NCBI GenBank assembly: GCA_024401925.1
Contig: JAKSKD010000003.1
Coordinates: 1-64,000, forward strand
Direction of reading: 5' to 3'
From: Bacteroidales bacterium
GTDB taxonomy: Bacteria > Bacteroidota > Bacteroidia > Bacteroidales > UBA932
DNA length: 64,000 bases
Part shown: piece by piece, positions 1 through 8,448 of the stretch
Position numbering within the stretch: position 1 is the stretch's first letter
Layout of the letters: each line of letters begins with the position of its first letter
Position numbers and translations under genes: made by a program
Notes under the pieces: generated by a model
What the model was told of the DNA's origin: nothing
What the model saw: only the letters and a program-made list of their open reading frames with translations
The model's database searches: none

Positions 1-118
1 CTTTGGCTGTAACCTTCCCACTATCAGGGCGGTTTAGGGACTTTCACCCTTTAGAATACGTTCGTGCTGGACGAACCAAGAAAAAGGAGGTACTTTCCTC
101 AAGGAGTTCCATACGGCT
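1..118 (-). other. possible group II intron domain I fragment at the window edge
   Basis: Read on the minus strand, this stretch starts a few bases after the stop codon of the beta-barrel gene and shows successive hairpins: GAGG..CCTC followed by TTTTT, GTTCG..CGAAC, and AGGG-TGAAAGT-CCCT. It then reads GGTTACAGCC and leaves the window. The GGGTGAAAGTCCC hairpin and the GGTTACAGCC segment resemble domain I of bacterial group II introns as I remember them. No GUGYG 5' end is clear; a GTATG at 110-114 is the nearest candidate. No reverse transcriptase is in the window. The family call is an inference from motif resemblance. Confidence 0.38.
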
Positions 119-1273
119 CTAGAGGTGGAAGCGGAGACCTGCATCTACGGAAAACACGAGAGGGTTCTCGGTACGGTAGGTTACCAGATCTGTGTCAGTA
201 AACCAGTAGGACACCGTCGGCTGAAGGTACAACGATATATTCTTCCAAAGTTTGAACTCAGCTCCTGCGAATGCCTCTCCGGCCCACTGCAGGCGCTTTT
301 CGTCATAACTTCTGCTGCCGATGGAAGCATAAAGGCACTTTTCCAGTGACGCGCCCGCTCCTGCATATAGTGAAAAGTTCCCCTCCCTGATGAAAGAATA
401 AGCCGTTCTAAGCGGAATGCCCACGAAATGGAGTTTCTGGTCTGAGAGAGAGCCATTATTGTCTTCAAGCGAATGGAGGTAAGTGTAGCTCAATCCTGTC
501 TCAATGGAGAGCCTGTCTGTCAACGGGAAGTTGAGAGCTATTCCAAGCCCTAGCGGTAAGTCATGGCTATTGCTGACTGAAGTCGGCTCGGAGCTGAAAT
601 TGCTTAATAAAGACCTTTTCTCCGAATTGGTGAAATTGTATAATGTGGTGTTGGATTTCAAGACGGGCAGATAATCCATTTGAGGAACAAGCGTATTGGA
701 CGTCACACTTGACATAGGTGATGCTGAAGCGCTCAACCCGATTCTTAGATATCGTTTGTTCTTAGGAGCAGGTTCATCCGCCCACCAGTTATCAGGCTGC
801 GGTTCCTCTTTACTGGAAATGTCACGGTCTGATGCCGTCTTTCGTGCAGGCTGTTGCGCCTCAGCATCATCCGGCACGGCGTTGAATGTATCGGTGATTT
901 CATTTACTGTTTCGGCAGTATCAGTCTCCGCCACTTCCCTATCGATTGAAGGTTCCTCCGTTTCAACATGAGCCTGCGCCACCAGAGGCTGAGTCCGCTC
1001 AGGCTTTTTTTCCGGCAGCACTTCCACGGCAGGAACGGATGGCGTCACCACTGCGATACGGGAGACCGGAAGAGTATCGAGCCCGCTGTGCGGGGTACGA
1101 ACGAAAAGCATGGCTATTGCCGCACAAGCGGCAATGGAAGCTCCGCTCCACGCAAGCGTACGCAGCACGGAAGTCCTGCGCATGGACGTGCTCACCTTCT
1201 GCCATCCGCCCTCGACGGGTGACGGCTCACTCTGTGAGTACGCTTCTTTTACTGCATCAAACAAGTCTTTCAT
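119..1273 (-). CDS. membrane-anchored outer-membrane beta-barrel protein downstream of an ECF sigma factor
   Basis: This 384-residue protein has an unusual build. A short N-terminal soluble part (about 1-38, with a PVEGGWQKV motif) is followed by one hydrophobic segment (about 42-60), then an acidic, Thr/Pro-rich low-complexity linker (about 65-170), then a beta-barrel-like domain (about 172-384) ending in aromatic-alternating strands and a final FHL. The start overlaps the sigma-factor stop by 4 nt (ATGA), so the two are translationally coupled. The N-terminal part and coupling suggest an anti-sigma-like role joined to a porin-like domain. That arrangement is seen with other Bacteroidales sigma factors, but the function is inferred. 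Confidence 0.75.
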   Translation of the reverse strand: MKDLFDAVKEAYSQSEPSPVEGGWQKVSTSMRRTSVLRTLAWSGASIAACAAIAMLFVRTPHSGLDTLPVSRIAVVTPSVPAVEVLPEKKPERTQPLVAQAHVETEEPSIDREVAETDTAETVNEITDTFNAVPDDAEAQQPARKTASDRDISSKEEPQPDNWWADEPAPKNKRYLRIGLSASASPMSSVTSNTLVPQMDYLPVLKSNTTLYNFTNSEKRSLLSNFSSEPTSVSNSHDLPLGLGIALNFPLTDRLSIETGLSYTYLHSLEDNNGSLSDQKLHFVGIPLRTAYSFIREGNFSLYAGAGASLEKCLYASIGSRSYDEKRLQWAGEAFAGAEFKLWKNISLYLQPTVSYWFTDTDLVTYRTENPLVFSVDAGLRFHL

Positions 1274-1857
1274 TTCTCATCCTGCTTAACAAATTCTTTA
1301 ATTTTTCTCATGAGTAACGCCCTTGCTCTGGCGAAATTTGACGAGGATGTACTTTCCTTGATACCAAGCATGTCTCCTATTTCCTTGTGTGAAAGTCCAT
1401 CCACGACATAAAGCTTAAACACAGTTCCATATGCCTCCGGCAACCCTTCAACCATCTCCCTGAGCTTGTTTGGAGGGATGTCCGGCAGATCGCCGGTATC
1501 TGTCTCATCCGCGATATCGAAACCTGTCATGCTGTCCGTAAGCGTCTCCGCCAGTTTCTTCCGCTTCTTCGATGAGTCGAAGCAGAGATTTATGGTGACA
1601 CGGGACATCCAGGCATATAACGACCCAGGACCTGTGTACTGGAATTTCCCGATTCTGTGAAAGACCTTCACGAATGCATCATGCATAAGGTCCTCAGCTT
1701 CAGGCAAGTCTCGTGAGTACCTCAGACACAGTGACAGAATCCTGCCACCGTATCTTTTATACAATTCTTCCTGCGAGGCAGCATCACCATGGGCGCAGTT
1801 TGCGGCCAGAATGCTGTCATCACAGGAAGGAGCATCGAAAACTTCCTGCCTTTTCAT
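1270..1857 (-). CDS. RNA polymerase ECF-type sigma-70 factor
   Basis: This 195-residue protein has region 2 near residues 30-95 (LYKRYGGRILSLCLRYS, then EAEDLMHDAFVKVF) and region 4 near 135-190 (LPEAYGTVFKLYVVDGLS, HKEIGDMLGIKESTSSS). There is no region 3, as expected for the ECF group. It directs RNA polymerase to a specific promoter set, which cannot be read from the sequence. Its ATG follows the upstream lipoprotein stop with no gap, and its stop overlaps the barrel gene by 4 nt. The three genes therefore form one leftward operon in which the downstream barrel protein may control the sigma factor. Confidence 0.93.
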   Translation of the reverse strand: MKRQEVFDAPSCDDSILAANCAHGDAASQEELYKRYGGRILSLCLRYSRDLPEAEDLMHDAFVKVFHRIGKFQYTGPGSLYAWMSRVTINLCFDSSKKRKKLAETLTDSMTGFDIADETDTGDLPDIPPNKLREMVEGLPEAYGTVFKLYVVDGLSHKEIGDMLGIKESTSSSNFARARALLMRKIKEFVKQDEK

Positions 1858-2418
1858 TTATTCAATATCAAAGGCGAGGTCTCCGTTGAAATAAAAATCT
1901 CCGAGTGCATTGCTCCCCTTAATCTTGACGAAGCGAAGAGTGATGGTAGCATCGGAAATGTTCTTGACATAGATATCACCGCCCTCAAAAGTAGCAAAAG
2001 CGATGTCGATGTTGCTTGACAAAAAGTTTCCGCAGGATACTCTTTTCAGATCGAGTTTGTCTCCAGGCTGGCTTTTACTGAGATTCTGGGAATATGCCAT
2101 TATGGAAAACATGTCATTAGCATACCTGCCAGAGGAAATGACAGAGAAGAAAGACGTACCATCAAGATCTTTGAAATCGCCGTCTTCCTTTGCCGACATG
2201 GTGAAACTCTTCCAGCCGACCCCGACCAGTCCGTTTGGTGTCAGAATCTGGAATTCGATGTCACCATCCATGGAAACGCTTCTGTTCATCTGGTTCATTC
2301 TTCGAATAACTTCTGAATTGGAAGCATCATCCGGATCAAGGTCATGATTGCAAGACGAAATCATGGTCATGGACAAAACAGCTGCTGCGAGCATGCTGAA
2401 TACACGTAACGTTTTCAT
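1858..2418 (-). CDS. putative lipoprotein, first gene of the sigma-factor operon
   Basis: I do not recognise a named family. The start at 2418 gives 186 residues with a lipoprotein signal (MKTLRVFSMLAAAVLSM, cleavage before the Cys of ISSC). An in-frame start 24 nt upstream is less likely because it falls at the predicted transcription start. The mature part is mostly polar with alternating hydrophobic residues, suggesting a beta-rich periplasmic or surface protein. The stop TAA directly abuts the sigma-factor ATG. Placement ahead of an ECF sigma factor suggests an envelope component sensed or regulated by that system; this is inference. Confidence 0.75.
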   Translation of the reverse strand: MKTLRVFSMLAAAVLSMTMISSCNHDLDPDDASNSEVIRRMNQMNRSVSMDGDIEFQILTPNGLVGVGWKSFTMSAKEDGDFKDLDGTSFFSVISSGRYANDMFSIMAYSQNLSKSQPGDKLDLKRVSCGNFLSSNIDIAFATFEGGDIYVKNISDATITLRFVKIKGSNALGDFYFNGDLAFDIE

Positions 2419-2439
2419 AATGTGAATTGCTATGGTTAT

Positions 2440-2447
2440 CAAATATA
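2440..2447 (-). promoter_or_regulatory. -7 box of the lipoprotein / sigma / barrel operon
   Basis: The minus strand reads TATATTTG, matching the Bacteroidetes -7 consensus TAnnTTTG. It puts the transcription start about 15-20 nt before the lipoprotein ATG at 2418. A clear TTTG at -33 was not seen. Confidence 0.5.
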
Positions 2448-2540
2448 AGAATTATCTTTCTCTCACCAATATAACTCACACTTTCTCAAAACCCTGCGTC
2501 AGGTTTTCAACTTTCAACGGTTTTTCTTGCTTTTACAAAA

Positions 2541-2690
2541 TCAATATATCATTCCGGACATAGCATTCTGTGCGGCGGCATTATTTCTCGCATTCATCTT
2601 TCCAAAATTGAATGCGACACCGAATATTATGGTCAGCGCTACCGTAGCTGTCGCTGTTGCAGTCGCACAGGCTATGTAATTACAGACTTA
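2541..2690 (-). pseudogene. C-terminal remnant of an outer-membrane beta-barrel protein
   Basis: On the minus strand one frame stays open and ends in ALTIIFGVAFNFGKMNAR, then an Asn/Ala-rich tail to MSGMIY and TGA at 2543-2541. FNFGK near the end is typical of the last strand of Bacteroidetes outer-membrane barrels. There is no start codon or signal peptide: upstream lies the terminator hairpin at 2698-2737, so only about 45 codons survive. The same bases read on the plus strand give an Ala/Val-rich frame with no start, which I consider the weaker reading. Confidence 0.4.
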
Positions 2691-2697
2691 ATACTCG

Positions 2698-2737
2698 AAA
2701 GACTCCTGTATCAATATGACGCAGGAGTCTTTTTTTT
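2698..2737 (+). terminator. intrinsic terminator hairpin, probably bidirectional
   Basis: An 8-bp perfect stem (GACTCCTG / CAGGAGTC) with a 13-nt loop is followed on the plus strand by eight Ts. On the minus strand it is preceded by eight As and followed by TTTCG. No intact plus-strand gene lies upstream, so it probably ends the leftward GH31 operon, working in the weaker orientation. Confidence 0.6.
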
Positions 2738-2785
2738 GATTATCAATCAATTATGATTACATTTACAAGAATGCAAACTTAATCA

Positions 2786-5104
2786 TCAGCGGCCAAGGTC
2801 AAGGATCAACTTATTGCCAGAATAGGTTACATCCTTTTCGCAGACCTGTCTGCCATCATAGAATACGACTTTGAAGGTCCTTTCCTGGAGCATTCCGGGG
2901 AAGGATCCTTTTCTTTCGCCTATTGTCAGTTTCGTCCCTTTCAGGGTGAAATCAACCGTTGCGAAAGCACCGTTTTCATAATTGTAGTTATCACCTTCAT
3001 CCTCATAAAGGGTGAAAGAGCCGTCTGCACCGCCATAAACTCTGATCTCAAGTTCATCCCACTTGCTCTCAGAACTGTACTGCATAACCGGTGCAACAGG
3101 GAAAATAGCGCCTTCACGGGCGAAAACCGGGCACTTGTCAAGGGATGCGTCACACTGAACCACAGTACCTCCATTATATTTCTTTCCTGTTGACACTTCA
3201 TACCACTTTGCCCCGGCCGGAAGATATACGTCTATGGATGCAGGTTTTGTCCAATCAGGTGTATCCTCGCTCCATCTGCGGCCCTCATCAGTAAAGATGG
3301 CGTGGGTAACAGGCGCAACAAGCAATGAGCGTCCGAACATAAACTCGTCATTTATGTCCCATACATTCTTGTCCTTGGCAAAGTCCATAACCAGAGCCCT
3401 CATAAAGCTGTCATCATTTGAACTTACCTGCCAGGCTGTGCTGTAGATATAAGGCAGCAGGGCATAACGCATACGTATTGCCTTCTCTATTGCATCATAG
3501 ACAGGCTCGCCCTTCTTTCCGAATTCCCATATCTCCCTTCTTGAGGACTCTCCGTGGCTTCTCATCATAGGATTGAAAAGGCCGAACTGCAGCCAACGCA
3601 CATAAAGCTCCTGGAAAAGAGGATTGCGTGAACAGGTCTGGGTCTCGCCCGGTTTGTTGTATCCGCTAGGGAAAAAGCCTCCTATGTCGCTGTTGCAATT
3701 AGGATTGCCTGTCATTGTATAATTCAAGCAAAGAGGAATCTGGGCTCTGAACGCCTCCCAGGTACTTTGCGTGTCACCGCTCCAGGTATTTGCTCCCGTC
3801 CTCTGCTGGCCCATAAAGAATGAGCGTGTCAGTATGAATACACGTTTATCTGAAGAAACGGCTCTCTGGTGGTCATACACACCTTCTACGCACATCAGAG
3901 GATATATGTTCCTTACGCTTCTGAATGAGCCCATTGCAGTCTTCTGGTCGAAGTCTCCGGGACGTTCCGTATGGTCCGGATCGGTACTGTCCATCCACCA
4001 GGCGTCAATACCGAAATCATACAGGCGGCGGAGATTGTCCCAATATATATCACGGGCTTCCTCACTATATGCATCATAGCATTTAACCCCAGAAGGATAG
4101 TCCATTCTCGGAGGCCAGTACTCGGCCAGTCCGCTCAAAGGCCAGGTTATAAAATCAAGCAGCAGGCCTTTTTCGTCAAGCTGGCGGTAAGGTTTTGTCT
4201 GAGGTCCGAATGACTGCCAGATTGATATGGACATATGGGCTCCGCTGTTGTGAACCTCATCAACCATTTCCTGTGGATGCTGGAAATCAGGGCTCAGGAA
4301 TTCCATAGCATTCCAGAGGTAGTTGTTGCCCCAATACTGCCAGTCCTGGATTATGCCGTCAAGAGGAACACCGGCAGCGCGATAACCGCGTACGACATTG
4401 AGCATTTCCTCCTGGGTTTTATATCTTTCACGGCTCTGATGATAGCCATAGGTCCATAAAGGAAGCATAGGTACCTTGCCCGTAAGCTGACGCAAGTCTG
4501 AAATGACGCCGTCCGCATCGCCCCCGAATATGAAGTAGTAATCAATGGACTCGGCAACTTCTGACTCGAAGCCTAGAACTGTTCCGTCATCGCTTATCGT
4601 TGTCGGGGAATAGTTGTCCCAGAACACGCCGTACCCCTTGACGGACTGGAAGAAATTAGTGAAATCCTCGAGATTGGACTGAACCATAAGACGGTTCTCC
4701 CCTCTCTGGTCCATCTTGCCGTTCTGGAGCATTCCAAGGCCGTAGATAGGCTCATCCTTTCCGAGGCTCCACCCTTGGCTCACCTTGTAGAAGCTGCTGT
4801 CCGGGCCGTCCACAATAAGAGATGATGTGGAATATGACTCGGCAAGCAATTTCCGTCCTTTTGAATCAGTAAAAGTAAGCAGTCCGTCTTTGTCCGCTTT
4901 CACCCTTACCTTGGGACTCGCAACACTTGCTGCAGGCTCCATAATCACACTGACGCTCGGAGTCTTGCGAGGCTCGCAACTGAACTTCTCAACCCTGACG
5001 ATTTCCGGGCTGTAATAGGTAATCTTAACCGTAAGATCCTTATTCTGCGCCAATACGGCAATGGATGAAAGAATAAGGACGATTGAAATGACTAATCTTT
5101 TCAT
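2786..5104 (-). CDS. secreted glycoside hydrolase family 31 (alpha-xylosidase/alpha-glucosidase-like)
   Basis: This 772-residue enzyme has a signal peptide (MKRLVISIVLILSSIAVLA). GH31 hallmarks are present: an N-terminal beta-sandwich (about 20-215), the (beta/alpha)8 core with the nucleophile Asp in AWWMDSTDPD (about residue 370), the acid/base Asp in ANTWSGDTQ (about 440), and NSDIGGFF (about 478). A C-terminal DUF5110-like beta domain (GSFTLYEDEGDN) follows. The family cleaves alpha-xylosidic or alpha-glucosidic links; the WWMDST pattern favours alpha-xylosidase, but substrate is not proven. It starts 1 nt after the preceding gene's stop and is last in the polyamine-transport operon, an odd partner functionally. 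Confidence 0.92.
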   Translation of the reverse strand: MKRLVISIVLILSSIAVLAQNKDLTVKITYYSPEIVRVEKFSCEPRKTPSVSVIMEPAASVASPKVRVKADKDGLLTFTDSKGRKLLAESYSTSSLIVDGPDSSFYKVSQGWSLGKDEPIYGLGMLQNGKMDQRGENRLMVQSNLEDFTNFFQSVKGYGVFWDNYSPTTISDDGTVLGFESEVAESIDYYFIFGGDADGVISDLRQLTGKVPMLPLWTYGYHQSRERYKTQEEMLNVVRGYRAAGVPLDGIIQDWQYWGNNYLWNAMEFLSPDFQHPQEMVDEVHNSGAHMSISIWQSFGPQTKPYRQLDEKGLLLDFITWPLSGLAEYWPPRMDYPSGVKCYDAYSEEARDIYWDNLRRLYDFGIDAWWMDSTDPDHTERPGDFDQKTAMGSFRSVRNIYPLMCVEGVYDHQRAVSSDKRVFILTRSFFMGQQRTGANTWSGDTQSTWEAFRAQIPLCLNYTMTGNPNCNSDIGGFFPSGYNKPGETQTCSRNPLFQELYVRWLQFGLFNPMMRSHGESSRREIWEFGKKGEPVYDAIEKAIRMRYALLPYIYSTAWQVSSNDDSFMRALVMDFAKDKNVWDINDEFMFGRSLLVAPVTHAIFTDEGRRWSEDTPDWTKPASIDVYLPAGAKWYEVSTGKKYNGGTVVQCDASLDKCPVFAREGAIFPVAPVMQYSSESKWDELEIRVYGGADGSFTLYEDEGDNYNYENGAFATVDFTLKGTKLTIGERKGSFPGMLQERTFKVVFYDGRQVCEKDVTYSGNKLILDLGR

Positions 5105-5105
5105 A

Positions 5106-5582
5106 TTAAGAAAGTGATTTGAGATATTCTGCTACTATCCTTGCCGCCAGTCCGACATTGGCCTGGCAAGGTCTTGCGTGGTAATATGCCGGATTTCTGT
5201 CAGAAGGCTCGGGAGCAGACTTTTCTTCTGCCCGCAAGCCCAGCAGCTCACGGCATATTATACTGCCCTTCTGTTCTCTGAAAGAAGCGGCGAATTGCTG
5301 CACGAGCGCATAATTTGCTGTTTTTGCAGCTTTGTTCGTAGGATCGGATCCCGGGGAGATGAAGCCGGCGAGTATTGTCATTCCGCTCACTGCGCCACAT
5401 ACCTCCCTCATCCGTCCCATTCCTCCTCCGAACCCGGATGTCAGGGCAAGGAGTTCCTCCCTCCCGACGGGAAGCAGATCCTCAAAAGCGAGTACAACTG
5501 CCTGACAGCAGTTGTACCCCTCAAGGAACAGGTTTTCAGCACGCTGCTGCCTGTCAGTTATAGAGATATCGTTTATTTTCAT
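5106..5582 (-). CDS. C_GCAxxG_C_C family (putative redox) protein
   Basis: This 158-residue protein matches the C_GCAxxG_C_C family. It shows NCCQAVVLAFED near residue 24, SGFGGGMGRMREVCGAVSG near 48-66, and a later conserved Cys (IICRELL, about 107). The spaced Cys residues suggest a metal- or redox-active role; members are often beside redox enzymes or transporters and the biochemical function is not established. It overlaps the end of the potD-like gene by 29 nt and lies 1 nt before the GH31 gene, so it is co-transcribed with both. Confidence 0.85.
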   Translation of the reverse strand: MKINDISITDRQQRAENLFLEGYNCCQAVVLAFEDLLPVGREELLALTSGFGGGMGRMREVCGAVSGMTILAGFISPGSDPTNKAAKTANYALVQQFAASFREQKGSIICRELLGLRAEEKSAPEPSDRNPAYYHARPCQANVGLAARIVAEYLKSLS

Positions 5583-6900
5583 TATACTTCTTCCTGTTTG
5601 ATCTATTTTTCTTTCTAGCCCTGAGGACTCTCTTTCTTATACCGCCGGCAAGAAGCAGGGAAACGGCTGCGATAATGATAATGTAGGTAAAACTGGTGGC
5701 ATTATCGCCTTTCACCCTGGACCACATTGCGAGAAGCGCTTCAGTCCTGTCCCCCGAATCGTGCATCAGAGTACAACGGTCCACCACAGCCTTATCCGGA
5801 TACATAACTGGATTCAGGAATACCGAGTCAGCTCCTTCGCCAAAGAAATATGATGCGTCCACGGCCTCATACTCCTCCTCATCCTGCATTTCATCAAGGA
5901 TATAATCGCCACCAATAGTGCTCACATAACCGATTACATCCATATTCCTGACAGCATTCTCAGGCATACACATGAAATTGATGAAATAGCTTGCAGCCTT
6001 GACATTAACGGCATATTTAGGAATCACCCACCCGTCGAACCATACATTGGAGCCTTCATTCGGAACCACATAGTCCAGCGGCACGCCCACCTCGGCGGCC
6101 TCTTCGATGGACCATTCAGCATCACCGCTCCAAGACATGTTGACCCAGGCCTTTTCCTTCGTCATCTGTTCCTTTCCGAAGTCGGCCTCCCAGCCTGAAA
6201 CGTTATCCTTGAAACTCTTGAGGAAATCCTCCACAAGGGCGATGGATTCATCCGAAGCGTCAAGCATCAGGGAGTCCCTCGTGACGGTACCGTTGCAGAT
6301 ATCCTCATAACGGCAGTATTGCAGGAGGGCTGAATATATGTCGCGGAAGGCATCCTTCATAAAGAGCATCCCGGCGAACTTAGGGTTCTGAAGCGAACCC
6401 CAGGATGACAGTTCCTCCCTGTCCACGAAACGTGTATTAAAGAGGAAACCTGTCGTTCCCCACATATAACCTACGGCATAATCATTGGCATTCCTGCCTT
6501 CTGAACAGATAATCTTGTCGAAAAGGTCGTGTATGAAAGGTGCAACATTCACTGTATAGTCAGGGGTGTCCCCGAAATTCCTGTCGATAGGCAGAAGGAG
6601 GTCCTTGCGCATCATCCTCTCGATGATATAATCGGACGGGCAGACAACATCATAGTCGTCGTGGCCCATCTCTATCTTGGAAAGCATGACCTCATTTATA
6701 TCGAACAACTGGTATATGACCTTCACCTTCTCCCCTGTCTGCTCCTCATACCACTCCTCGAACTCATCAAGGAGGTCCTCATCGATATAGTCAGCCCAGT
6801 TATATACCTTCAGCGTGTGTTCCCTGTCATTTTTTTCGCAGGATACAAGGCAGAACAAAGCCAGGACTGCACTAAGAATTATGGCCGATAGTCTTTTCAT
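5554..6900 (-). CDS. potD: spermidine/putrescine ABC transporter substrate-binding lipoprotein
   Basis: This 448-residue protein has a lipoprotein signal (LALFCLVSCEKN) and a polyamine-binding fold with LKVYNWADYIDEDLLDEF near residue 30 and DVVCPSDYIIERM near 85. Unlike classical PotD (about 350 residues), it continues into a C-terminal hydrophobic segment (TYIIIIAAVSLLLAGGI, about residues 403-420) and a very basic tail. It would thus be anchored at both ends. It follows potC with a 29-nt overlap, and its tail-coding end overlaps the next gene by 29 nt. The binding protein delivers polyamine to PotBC. Confidence 0.88.
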   Translation of the reverse strand: MKRLSAIILSAVLALFCLVSCEKNDREHTLKVYNWADYIDEDLLDEFEEWYEEQTGEKVKVIYQLFDINEVMLSKIEMGHDDYDVVCPSDYIIERMMRKDLLLPIDRNFGDTPDYTVNVAPFIHDLFDKIICSEGRNANDYAVGYMWGTTGFLFNTRFVDREELSSWGSLQNPKFAGMLFMKDAFRDIYSALLQYCRYEDICNGTVTRDSLMLDASDESIALVEDFLKSFKDNVSGWEADFGKEQMTKEKAWVNMSWSGDAEWSIEEAAEVGVPLDYVVPNEGSNVWFDGWVIPKYAVNVKAASYFINFMCMPENAVRNMDVIGYVSTIGGDYILDEMQDEEEYEAVDASYFFGEGADSVFLNPVMYPDKAVVDRCTLMHDSGDRTEALLAMWSRVKGDNATSFTYIIIIAAVSLLLAGGIRKRVLRARKKNRSNRKKYNENKRYLYN

Positions 6901-7675
6901 TTCTCTTCGAAATTAGGTTGATAACAACGAGAAGTGCCAGTACGACAATGAAGATGACCGACATCAACGGACGCAGCTCGGGAGTAAGTCCTCCCTTGCG
7001 GGCATCTGCATAGATGAAAGTTGAAAGCGTATCAAGTCCCTGGTTGCCCTTGGTGAACAGAGTGACCGCAAAATCATCTATGGACAAGGTGAATGAAAGG
7101 ATGAATCCAAGTACAATGCCCGGACGAATCTGCGGAACTATCACCTTACGGAAGGCCTGGAAAGGAGTTGCTCCGAGGTCCAGAGCCGCCTCATAGGTAT
7201 TCGGATTCATCTGCTTGAGCTTAGGCATTATCGAGAGTACGACATAAGGCGTACAGAACGAGATATGAGCCAGAAGGACAGTTACATATCCCTGCGTAAT
7301 ACCTACGGCGATGAACAATATGAACAGCGAAATACCGGTGATGATATCCGGATTCAACATCGGTATGTCATTCAGGAGCAATATCGTTTTCTTCCTGAAG
7401 CCACGCATATTATAGATACCGACAGCAGCGACGGTACCAAGGATGGTCGAGAATATGGAGGCGATGATACCTATTGTAAGAGTATTCTCGATTGCCTTGA
7501 TAAGGGAATTGCTTACGCCGCCCGAGAAAAGCGATGTGTACAGGTTGAATGTGAATCCTGTCCAGTTTCCAAGCACCTTCGCCTCAGTGAAGGAGAAGAT
7601 GAGGATAATCAGGATAGGAGCATAAAGCAGGGTGAGGAGCAGCCATATATAGGCTTTTGCAAAAAACTTTTTCAT
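6872..7675 (-). CDS. potC: spermidine/putrescine ABC transporter permease PotC
   Basis: This 267-residue inner-membrane permease has about six transmembrane segments and the EAA loop that contacts the ATPase (EAALDLGATPFQAFRKV, about residues 160-177). The start [20 protein letters not shown] resembles PotC/YdcV proteins. It overlaps potB by 4 nt upstream and potD by 29 nt downstream, consistent with one transport operon. With PotB it forms the channel of the polyamine importer. Confidence 0.93.
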   Translation of the reverse strand: MKKFFAKAYIWLLLTLLYAPILIILIFSFTEAKVLGNWTGFTFNLYTSLFSGGVSNSLIKAIENTLTIGIIASIFSTILGTVAAVGIYNMRGFRKKTILLLNDIPMLNPDIITGISLFILFIAVGITQGYVTVLLAHISFCTPYVVLSIMPKLKQMNPNTYEAALDLGATPFQAFRKVIVPQIRPGIVLGFILSFTLSIDDFAVTLFTKGNQGLDTLSTFIYADARKGGLTPELRPLMSVIFIVVLALLVVINLISKRNEKTIGHNS

Positions 7676-8448
7676 ATCAGTCCCCCTCCACTGCTTTCAG
7701 CATTTTCCTTCTCATCCGTGTAGAGAGAAGTTATTGCTATGATTATCAACATAATAAGTGCAAGTGCAGCTCCATAGTTCCACATTCCGTTGTTGATATT
7801 CTCCTGAATGGTGGTACCGAAGAGCTTGACCTTGTTCATTGTAAGAAGCTCTGCTACCGCGAATGTGGAGATTGTAGGCATGAATACCATCATCACTCCG
7901 CTGCTTATTCCCGGCATGGACAGAGGTACGGTAACTTTGGTGAACACCTGTACAGGGTTGGCGCCGAGGTCCTGCGCCGCCTCGGAGTATGATTTATCCA
8001 TCTTGTTCAGAGTGTTGTAGATAGGATAAATCATAAAAGGCAGGAAGTTATAAACCATACCGAATATGAGCGCTCCCTGAGCCTGAGGCAGTCTCAGGAA
8101 ATCGAAGAGTGCAACCGTTGCAAGTGTCCTGATGAGCATATTGATCCACATCGGAAGAATGAAAAGCATCACCACGACCTTGGAGCGGTTGAATTCGCTG
8201 TTGCTCAGAATCCATGCTGCAGGATAGCCCAGCAGAAGGCACAGAGCCGTCGTGATCAGAGCAATCTCGATCGAATACACGAAAGTATTGATCGTCTCCT
8301 CCTCCTGTGCGAACCTTACGAAATTCGCAAATGTGAAACCTCCGTCAGCATCCGTGAATGCATATATGGCAATCAGGACAAGCGGAAGGGCAACGAAGAT
8401 CAGGAGGAATATGAAATAAGGCAGAGCCCAGGATGATCTCTTATTCAT
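7672..8448 (-). CDS. potB: spermidine/putrescine ABC transporter permease PotB
   Basis: This 258-residue permease has about six hydrophobic helices and an EAA loop ([17 protein letters not shown], about residues 155-172), where the coupling helix meets PotA. It begins [18 protein letters not shown], as PotB/PotH proteins do. It overlaps potA by 8 nt and potC by 4 nt. It pairs with PotC as a heterodimeric membrane channel. Confidence 0.93.
   Translation of the reverse strand: MNKRSSWALPYFIFLLIFVALPLVLIAIYAFTDADGGFTFANFVRFAQEEETINTFVYSIEIALITTALCLLLGYPAAWILSNSEFNRSKVVVMLFILPMWINMLIRTLATVALFDFLRLPQAQGALIFGMVYNFLPFMIYPIYNTLNKMDKSYSEAAQDLGANPVQVFTKVTVPLSMPGISSGVMMVFMPTISTFAVAELLTMNKVKLFGTTIQENINNGMWNYGAALALIMLIIIAITSLYTDEKENAESSGGGLI

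Noticed and set aside
1..118. Resemblance to rRNA
   Set aside because: No conserved 16S or 23S block could be recognised; the hairpin pattern fits an intron-like RNA better.
2548..2686. Plus-strand Ala/Val-rich frame ending in AVAQAM
   Set aside because: It has no usable start codon, and the minus-strand reading gives a plausible barrel C-terminus.
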